Positions 56,247 through 64,000 of a stretch of DNA of 64,000 nt are shown piece after piece (the first letter of the stretch is position 1; each line of letters begins with the position of its first letter). The notes below the pieces were generated by a model that was given only the letters and a program-made list of their open reading frames with translations, did no database searches and was not told the origin of the DNA. Source of the DNA: Ianthella basta (taxonomy: Eukaryota > Porifera > Demospongiae > Verongiida > Ianthellidae). The translations under genes and the position numbers were made by a program. The stretch lies in the NCBI GenBank assembly GCA_964019415.1, contig OZ025886.1, positions 487,884-551,883 on the forward strand, in the 5' to 3' direction.

Positions 56247-57695
56247 CTCCGTCAATACCGTCGGCACTGTTTCTAGATCTGCGCGAGCAAGCTAGTCACC
56301 TGAATTTCGGTAATGGGCGTAGCATTATATATATAATGTAGTGCGAATGTCACTAGTTAGCTAGGTATATAATTAGCCGAACCTTGTAAGGTAAGCCAAC
56401 TGTTTGCAAGAAGGGCGATGCATGGGCGGGGTGAACACGTAGCTATGTTATAGATACTGTATTCCATGTCATATACCGTATTCGCTCTATTAGACGCCTC
56501 GGCTACTATTTATTTAGCTAGGCAATTTGTGGTCTCGTACCCAGACCCATTTCCGGCCGCCATTTTATTGTGGGCGGAAGTGGGTCTGGAGACTAAGGAA
56601 ATTTGGTGCGGCGTCTATTGGAGAGCGGCTAATAATAGAGAGCGGCTACTATTTCTTTCAGCACATTAGTCTCGTTCCCCAGCCCCCAAAGGTGGTCTGG
56701 CACATTTGCTCGATATTCTGATTAATTAAAAACTTTCGGTATGTTGCATCACCTGCATGCAAGAAGCACAATGATTGGGGCGCTTGCTAGAATCGCCTCA
56801 AAGGGCGGTAACGGACATTGAGAAACTGTACCAGGCCACCCTTCAAAAGTGTGAAAGCGGTAAAATTGGGTACAGTTTGATCTCATTTGATAGAATACCT
56901 AAATATGACTTACGTAGGTGAGCGAATGAAGCTGCTAAATTGCGTATCGCAAGACATGGAGGCGCTTGCCAAAATTTTGGCAAGCGCCCCAAGGGCGGTA
57001 TCAAAATATCGAGCAAATGTGCCAGACCAGGGGGGGTCGGACCAAGGTCCTGGGATTGCGTAATACCAGCACTTCAATAATTGCATTCCTGACATTCCAA
57101 TCGTGTCTCCATATGTTAGCTGACTGTGCTCCAAGGCCGAATGTGCATACCCTGAGCCATGGCAGGGCCTTGTACTGCATTCGCGCCCCTGGTATGAGCC
57201 GTACGTACGTAGCCAAGGAGCCATACGGTGGATTGGGCTTAATTGTCTGACCGCTTTCACGATTTAGTTTTGCAAGTTATCGCAGCGTTTCTTGAGGATT
57301 GCCAGCACGCTCAAGCCATTTCTAGCATCCCTGTATCAAATGTGACAAATCGTGTACAGAACTAAGACGATTGCAAGGACGTGGCTGCCGATTGCACTCC
57401 CATTGCAGAAGCAGTCAACCTATCAAACTTGCAGTCCTGAAGTGATCAATGAGGACTCGCTACCAGCTTCTAAGGAGTCACTTCCACAGGAGCACTTGCT
57501 CAGTACTCCAGATTAGGCTCCATCTGCCTCGTAGCCAGCATCAGCGAACACTCGTACACCGGTGTTGGAAAATGCTCGCAAAACCTACCTAGATGCTGGG
57601 GAAGGGCGGGGAAGGGTCCATTTTCTGATAGCCCTTGTCCAACTGTGTGCTCAGAAGCAAAAAAAAACAAGCGATGCGACGTGTTTCTCGAAATA

Positions 57696-58669
57696 GGGTA
57701 ATTACGCCATTTCCCGGACAGCTAACAATAAACCAGCGAGAAAAGTCAGGAAAGGGTGTACTTCAGCAGAAAAATCGCTTATATTTACTGGAAAAACATC
57801 TGTTCCTCTAGAGGTGGCGAGAAAACAAGTCCTTTCGTCGAGATCGCCTAGCGACACCATCCTCAGCAGCACCCGCCATTTTCCCTACTCCCGGACATTT
57901 TTTCCTAAAGTGGGACAAGCATTAGGAATTACGGTGCTTTCATTTAAACTTCGTTTAAGTGGATAAGATCGGTAATACAGCCATGGATCAACATTCAGCG
58001 CACTTCCAAAAGGACTGGACACATTTACTAGAGTCAGACAGCACTACACAACAAAGATGATGCCATTTGGAACAACTGTCACAGCAAATCCAAGTGCCCT
58101 CTTCATCAGTTCCACAGGTGGTGCAAAAACCTTCGTCCGCCTCTCCAGTATCAATCTCCACATGTATGTCTGCCTTCACTCTGCCTAGCTATCGTCTGTG
58201 AATTTAAATCAGCAATCAAAGTTACTTAGTGTGAATATTTTGCTGCTGTCCGACTATTGGCAACTGCAGTAGCTAATATGTATTTAATTTTACTAACTTC
58301 TCTCAAGCACAGAAGTTAGTTTCTATTGTAGCGCATGCAGTTCGATCACCACTGAGTTCAATGTATCTTTCCGTAAGCAGATCCGGCCAACGGTTCGAAT
58401 TTGGCGCGCAATCGAAGATAGTGCAATTCTTATCTCCTACTTCCTGCCAATTCTTGACGCTTCGGAAGAGATAGGGGAGAAGGGATCAGTGTCCAGCCGC
58501 CGAACTAAGGGCACTCGTCCCGTTTTGGCTGCGGATTCTTAAACCCTGCTAGTGCAAGTATCAACCAAGCGTGGCGTTAGCTGTAAGTTTTGCCTGTCTG
58601 TTTCGTGCGACGTACATTTTTGCAGAGTGTCCGGGTATTGGCGCTGTCCCGGAAATAGTGTAGGTACCC
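57696..58669. mobile_element. 974-bp DNA transposon with TA duplication and a PHD-finger exon
   Basis: Ends GGGTAATTACGCCATTTCCC and, inverted, GGGTACCTACACTATTTCCG; TA at 57694-57695 and 58670-58671. Two empty sites show it: tctcgaaatatgtctgc at about 42911 and its reverse complement in the right palindrome arm near 58865. No transposase; probably a deletion derivative. Confidence 0.9.
57988..58179 (-). CDS. PHD-finger peptide inside the transposon
   Basis: 63-residue open frame. FCTTCG-x4-GTWICCDSCSKWHHLCC..FWKCAEC has the full C4-H-C3 zinc ligand set of a PHD finger, with the typical WxxCD and W(K)CxxC, and stops right after the last pair. An acceptor-like gatagctaggcag lies just upstream, so it could be the last exon of a longer transposon protein. 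PHD fingers recur at the C-termini of transposase-type proteins. Alone it is probably a relic. Confidence 0.7.
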   Translation of the reverse strand: MKADIHVEIDTGEADEGFCTTCGTDEEGTWICCDSCSKWHHLCCVVLSDSSKCVQSFWKCAEC

Positions 58670-60317
58670 TATGTCTGCTCTTAGCTAGTATAGGTAAAAT
58701 ACACAGTAAAGAGCAGCCGCGTCGGCCATTTTCGATGGCACGTGACCTTGACCGACCCCCTGGTGCCAGACCAGGGGGGTCGGTCAAGGTCACGTGTGTC
58801 CGCAAAATGGCCGACGCGGCTGCTCTTTACTGTGTATTTTACCTATACTAGCTAAGAGCAGACATATTTCGAGAAACACGTCGCATCGCTTGTTTCTTTG
58901 CTTCTGAGCACACAGTTGGACAAGGGCTATCAGAAAATGGACCCTTCCCCACCCTTCCCCAGCATCTAGGTAGGTTTTGCGAGCATTTTCCAACACCGGT
59001 GTACGAGTGTTCGCTGATGCTGGCTACGAGGCAGATGGAGCCTAATCTGGAGTACTGAGCAAGTGCTCCTGTGGAAGTGACTCCTTAGAAGCTGGTAGCG
59101 AGTTCTCATTGATCACTTCAGGACTGCAAGACTGATGGGCTGACTGCTTCTGCAATGGGAGTGCAATCGGCAGCCACGTCCTTGCAATCGTCTTAGTTCT
59201 GTACACGATTTGTCACATTCGATAGCAGGGATGCTAGAAATGGCTTAAGCGTGCTGGCAATCCTCAAGAAACGCTGTGATAACTTGCAAAACTAAATCGT
59301 GAAAGCGGTCAGATAATTAAGCCCAATCCACCGTATAGCTCCTTGGCTACGTACGTACGGCTCATACCAGGGGCGCGAATGCAGTACAAGGCCCTGCCAT
59401 GACTCAGGTATGCACATTCAGCCTTGGAGCACAGTCAGCTAACATATGGAGAGGCGATTGGAATGTCAGGAATGCAATTATTGAAGTGCTGGTATTACGC
59501 AATCCCAGGACTTGTCCGACCCCCCCTGGTGCCAGACTACCTTTCGGGCCATTGCAAAATGGCGGCCGGAAGTGGGCTGGGGACGAGACTATCAGCACAT
59601 CCGAAGGTGCGGCTACTATTTGAGAGCGGCGTTTAATAGAGCAAATATACGGTAGTTCATGACCCCGAAGAGGGCATGATTGACTGCATGCCTGAGCGGC
59701 GGCATATATAAGTGGAGGGGCATTGTATGGAGTTAGCTGCATGCCATTTCTAATGGTGCAGCAATAGCTAAGACAATTGCCGCACCATATGCTCCCCTGT
59801 AGCTAATGACTATTGGGTTTAGTCTCCCAAAGCATGCCCTGTTGTGCACTCCGGGTTGGTTAGACTATGCCCTGTTGTGGTAGTGGTAGTGCATGAGGAA
59901 GATACTTCCAATGGTAGCTTGTGCTAGCTACACTTCAACCATTAATACACTGCTGATGTAGCACATGGCATGCACAATGAGTGATGGCATATACGTAACT
60001 GATAGCAATTGTCCTCTGCGCTGAGAGGGACTTGGTGATTAGTATAATGTGCATACGGAGCATGAAAATATGTCACGATCATCTGTTGCTAACAATTACA
60101 AGAACTGTTTGTCTCAGAAGGGTATTTGGTGATTGTAGCCATCCACAATGTCACAACAATTCTTAGTCACACTGTTACATTGTGTACACACACTCACATG
60201 CAAGCATGCACACACAATTTGAATACCATTCATGTTTATTGCCACACTGTTATAAGTATACAGTGACGCATGCAAAGACCTACATTATTAGAAATGTCAC
60301 GTATCAATGTTTCGTGT

Positions 60318-60458
60318 GTTCCGTTTCTGGAAAGAGTCCAACTGAAGGATGCTCCAGTGAAGGACCATGCAGAGAGGCAGTAACTCATTCAAGTGGAGGC
60401 ACCTTATTAGCTTGCACTGTGTTGGCTACTACCTAGCAACACAAGCAGTTGGTAATAA
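60318..60458 (+). pseudogene. Decayed copy of the CIMAP2 last exon, unit 3
   Basis: Reads RVQLKDAPVKDHAERQ-stop-LIQVEAPY in the CIMAP2 frame. Nearly identical to the unit 2 copy. Confidence 0.8.
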
Positions 60459-60709
60459 CAGTACATTATGTATGCATATATCATGATATTACTTATTTAA
60501 TGAAGTGTGACTGAAACTATGTGGCGGCAAGAGCTCCCCTAACACCTGCCATGCCTCATGGAATATGCATGGGTATTTACCACAGACAGACAGTTCATCA
60601 CCTGCCTGTGGCAATTGTGTAAACAGTAAACACCCCTTGCACGCTAAAATTAATATGAATTTTACTATTATAGGTCAGGCCACATAGGTTGGGATAACAA
60701 AGGAGTGGA

Positions 60710-60912
60710 TACAGTGGTTTCACAATTTCTAGTCCAGATTGGCATTTGCTCATTGCACTTGATCACGTCAGTAAAGTATTGGAACGATAGGCTTGCACGT
60801 AGATCGAAGCATGTGCTTATCCCATGCGAGCCTATCCTTTCAATACTTTACTCACGTGATCGAGTGCAATGTGCAAATGTCAACTGGGACTAGAAATCGT
60901 GAAACCACTGTA
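60710..60912. mobile_element. Palindromic MITE copy 4
   Basis: tacagtggtttcacaatttc to gaaatcgtgaaaccactgta; orthologous to the copy at 52106, so present before units 2 and 3 separated. Confidence 0.95.
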
Positions 60913-61724
60913 GAATGAGACAGCAGAATGGATTCTTGTGGTACAAATGTTGTGAAAGCTGTAACCAAGCTACATCATAATATATAAACGATCCACAAAT
61001 GTCACACACTGATACACATACACACTATTTAGAATTGCTCTTGCACTGTATACATGATTATACGTGCATGTACTCATAGTATATATATTAATATTTATTA
61101 TGGTGCACATGCGAACTCCTATAAATTAAACAGATGGACTAAATTTGTCATTCCACATATGCTTGTGTCTAGCAGCTGATGACTGTCCCACTGGTTCCAG
61201 CACTGGCCAACGACAGCTATAACATAGAGATGTCTTTCCATGTCTGAACTTGCGATCGTGCACACAATTCAAGCAGATCTTATTAGAACACATACATGAC
61301 TGTACAATAGATCTCTACACACATTATTTATAGTGGGAGTAATAACGTTTCATGCATGCATGCCCATGTATATATGTTATGCATAAGGTCTGTGGGGTGT
61401 GTGTGTCCTTTGAAAGAGGCCTGGCTCTGTGGCTCTACAGTTATACATGTATGTTGCAGAAAGTTGAAATAGGAAAGACACATGCATCATATAACACAAA
61501 TGTATTGCAACATATTCACAAATGAGTACAGGTCTGTATGAGTCTACCTTATAATATTCTTCGAATATTCATTTCCTCCCAACTCAGCTAGGCATCTTTA
61601 GACTCATTCGTGTCTGCTGAATGCTACAGGCATACAAGGAGGTACAGAAAGTGCATTCACAAGGTGTCACATGTGTGTGCTTATCCATTTACATTGTACA
61701 TGCATGCTATTTATAAGTTATATG

Positions 61725-61856
61725 CTGTGAAACCTGTCTAAGACAGCCACCTGTGGGGCAGTTATAACAGGCCTTTGTAAAGAGAGCTGGCTGTGCTGTG
61801 TGTGGTCAGGAAGGCTGCCTTACACATGCAGTGAACATCTTAGACAGGTTTCATTG
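61725..61856. mobile_element. Short MITE, ctgtgaaacctgtctaag type, unit 3
   Basis: Counterpart of 45180 and 53364. The right end cttagacaggtttcattg is better preserved than in the other units. Confidence 0.8.
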
Positions 61857-61914
61857 TATACACCTATGCATCTATACAGGTAAGATAATATGTCACTGCT
61901 ATCACATCACTTGC

Positions 61915-62310
61915 CTGCAGTGCGTCTGGAGCTGTGGATGCAGTTTCTTCAGGAATAGCTTGCAGAGTAGTATCAGTCTGCTGATGTTTGCCAACCTGCA
62001 ATTGCACACTGATAGTAGGCTCACTCTGTGCTCTACCTCGTCTGGGAGAGGACTCTGTTGGAGAAGCGTTGCAGCTGTTTGCATCAGAGTCAGTAAACAA
62101 TCTTTCACTTGGGTTCGACACTGCACGTAATATCTGGTTCAACACTGTATTCAAGTCAGTAGCGAGTTGTGCCACGTCTCCCCTCAGTGCACTGAGATCA
62201 TTGCGTATCTGCCTGACATCTGACTGCAAGTCTGTAATTGTTCTATGTTGCTGCAGCTGCTCCTGGATGGAGCTCGAGCTTACTGAACGTGAGCCAAGCC
62301 CTGAGCTTGC
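61915..62310 (-). CDS. CARD plus coiled-coil gene, last exon of the unit 3 copy (rest outside window or lost)
   Basis: 132 open codons in phase 0 (SGLGSRSVSSSSIQEQLQQH, LQSDVRQIRNDLSALRGDVA, SSPRRGRAQSEPTIS), with the same GC-type donor as the unit 1 and 2 copies. The preceding 20-codon exon found in units 1 and 2 is missing: 63105-63600 holds unrelated sequence at that place. The CARD exon would lie beyond the window end, so the status of the gene is open. Confidence 0.6.
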
Positions 62311-62594
62311 CTGAGAAGACAACATGTTGTAGAATGTGATTACTGATAAGGGGGAATTACGGGAGCAGATCACAGCAGGAAAACATTCAATAGAACAAGA
62401 CGTTTCGATCCATAAATTTTCATCAGTTGTATACAAAACATAAGTGAGATGCGACTATTTATAAGGCAACAATACATCGATTATCAACAATACTACACAG
62501 CAATGAACTTCTACAACATCAATGTGATTACTATGGCAAAAAGAATAATACCACATTTTGAAGTATGTATGCTTCTTCAACAACAATAAGGGCA

Positions 62595-62797
62595 TACAGT
62601 GGTTTAATGATTTCTAGTCCCGATTGTCATTTGCACTTTGCACTTGATCACGTGAGTAAAGTATTGGAAGGATAGGCTCGCACAGGATAAGCACGTGCTT
62701 TGATCTACGTGTGAGCCCATTGTTCTAACACTTTACTCATGTGATTGAGTGCAATGCACAAATGTCAATCAGGACTAGAAATTGTGAAACCACTGTA
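62595..62797. mobile_element. Palindromic MITE copy 5
   Basis: tacagtggtttaatgatttc to gaaattgtgaaaccactgta; sister of copies 1 and 3. Confidence 0.9.
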
Positions 62798-63104
62798 ACA
62801 GTCTGTCAGTTAGTAGCTCTGCTCCACATTATTACAGGTATAAACTAAACTTGGTCTAGCTGCTAGCCCCACCTTAAATTTGCCATCTCATGGGGGGCAC
62901 CCTGTGTGAGACGACTAAGAAAAGGAGCACTACAAGCTAGTCTAAAGTAATATACACAATATACTTGGTACCTAGTTTCCATTTCTAATTCAACTTCAAA
63001 TTCCACATTTCAGTATTCCTGTCATCAGAAAGGCACATCTCATCAGTGACTTTGCACAGTATAGGGTATAGGGTAGATGTGACATACCATTATGTGTGCA
63101 CACG

Positions 63105-63600
63105 CCAGTGTCACTGAAGTTGGTATATGTCTGTACTTGGAATTGTAGAAATAAATGACTGAGTCACTCTTCCTTTGTAATATTTCATGAGGGCATGACC
63201 CTACAGTGGACCTGTTTGCATAATTGGCATTTCCATGACATCATTGTTTACTATTGTGGGCAGGGACTGTCGCACCGGTAGCAGTTTTGTTGTTTTGATC
63301 CCCTCAGGCCTTGGGCCGTCTCCCTATTGAACGCCTTTGCCTTAGTTTGTCTCTCTAACATCCTATCAGGCCATCTCTAACAGAACTTAGCCTCAGACCG
63401 TCTCTCTAACAACTTAGCTTCAGGACTCATCTCTAGAACAACTTATAGCTTCAGGCTGTTTCCCTTTATGTGACCTTATCGCTAGTGAAATTAGGGTTAG
63501 GGTTAATAGGGGTTATGTTTTGCAGTTGTATAGTCACACAATACATTTTGGGGGGAGGGGGGGTGAATTACAGTAAGCGCAACTGGCTGAAATTGGTCCG
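63105..63600. other. Sequence specific to unit 3, replacing the 20-codon CARD-gene exon
   Basis: Homology to unit 2 (54750) is lost at about 63100 and regained at about 63605. Contains three ggcc(g/a)tctctctaaca-like repeats (63310-63430), a short telomere-like tract (63489-63507) and a G-rich run. No gene seen. Confidence 0.6.
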
Positions 63601-63902
63601 TGTGGAATTATACCAAACTTTACTATCATAATGCTGCACTCATGTATGGTATGTACGTAAATAGTACAAAGCATACATGTACTCTATCTACAATAATTAT
63701 TACCATTAAAGGGCTAAGACGGCTTTTAAATGCATGTAATCAATTTGGTATGGTAATGCCTCTAGCTAGCTTGTACATCAGATGTCGAAGAGATCCAGTG
63801 TGTGGATTGCACACCCTGTGTCAATTTGGAGCAGGCCACTATTTGTGACCCAGCCTCTATTAAGGAATGGCTGCTCTGACCCCTGGGCTTATATTCAAAC
63901 CT

Positions 63903-63948
63903 GGGGTTAGGGTTAGGGTTAACTCTACCCTAGCCCTAACCCTAACCC
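63903..63948. repeat. Head-to-head telomeric repeat insertion
   Basis: ggggttagggttagggttaa is followed by the inverted series ccctagccctaaccctaacc. Unit 2 and the partial unit read aacctgggcctcc at this place (55387, 40762), so about 44 bases of TTAGGG-type sequence were inserted within the unit. Confidence 0.85.
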
Positions 63949-64000
63949 ATTGAGAGCCTGGCTTCTAAACAGGCAACTACAGTAGTGTGCCAATGTAGCA

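Larger units (their letters stand above)
57040..59525. repeat. Large inverted repeat (palindrome), arms about 750 bp, centre about 58768
   Basis: 57040-57695 plus 58670-58765 reads as the reverse complement of 58769-59525. The centre is ccccctggtgccagaccagg, with a loop of a few bases. The left arm is interrupted by the 974-bp transposon at 57696-58669; the right arm is not. The partial unit at 42250-43010 has this sequence once, in direct orientation. Confidence 0.9.
43270..64000. repeat. Tandem segmental duplication, three units of about 8 kb
   Basis: The string gaagagggcatga(c/t)tgactgc marks unit starts at about 43289, 50972 and 59668. Each unit in order has a decayed CIMAP2 last exon, the CARD-gene last exon (396 bases each at 45569, 53577, 61915), palindromic MITEs, further CARD-gene exons and the conserved block tttggtatggtaatgcctct. 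The stretch at 40470-43270 matches the right-hand part of unit 2, so a partial unit precedes unit 1. The third unit runs out of the window. Confidence 0.9.

Overview
This window is eukaryotic: genes have many short exons with GT-AG introns, introns are full of microsatellites and minisatellites, and DNA transposons and retroelements are common. Gene content points to an animal with motile cilia (two axonemal genes), Syk-family tyrosine kinase signalling, CARD death-fold proteins and a GT10 fucosyltransferase array. The abundance of short self-complementary runs (ctagctagct, acgtacgt, catgcatg) with this gene set suggests an early-branching metazoan, most likely a demosponge. The taxonomic call is inference only.

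Layout. 1-858: last exons of a Syk/ZAP-70/Shark-type kinase. 1.5-7.7 kb: three tandem intronless fucosyltransferase genes of the FUT10/FUT11 type, with a Tc1/mariner-like MITE and a miniature LTR retrotransposon (TRIM) between copies 1 and 2; both insertions are proven by empty sites in the sister copy. 8.15-19.57 kb: a 22-exon gene for the axonemal dynein intermediate chain DNAI4 (WDR78), with a satellite in nearly every intron. One of these is a 1.8-kb array of about 95 units, each carrying a 5' splice-site consensus. 19.8-29.6 kb: a four-exon gene for a single-pass membrane protein with a Ser/Thr/Pro-rich ectodomain and a cytoplasmic tail carrying seven YDxP and two YVN motifs, like a membrane-tethered Cas/Crk docking protein. 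30.3-37.2 kb: the ciliary gene CIMAP2 (LEXM), whose introns hold a hAT-like element in a minisatellite and a 5'-truncated Penelope-like retroelement (RT plus GIY-YIG). Both ciliary genes have an RFX-type X-box upstream of the start codon.

39.5-64 kb: a tandem segmental duplication (period about 8 kb) of a minus-strand CARD plus coiled-coil gene. One copy (53.6-56.2 kb) looks intact; others are frameshifted, deleted or partial. Each unit also carries a decayed copy of the CIMAP2 last exon, so the duplicated block seems to have included the end of that gene. The block holds MITEs, a PHD-finger-bearing DNA transposon, a roughly 1.5-kb palindrome, a MITE-bounded inversion and a head-to-head telomeric-repeat insertion, most datable by comparing sister units.

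The two ciliary genes probably share RFX-driven expression; no operon-like organisation is implied. Exon coordinates were derived by hand from splice consensus, reading phase and family resemblance, and have not been checked against transcripts.
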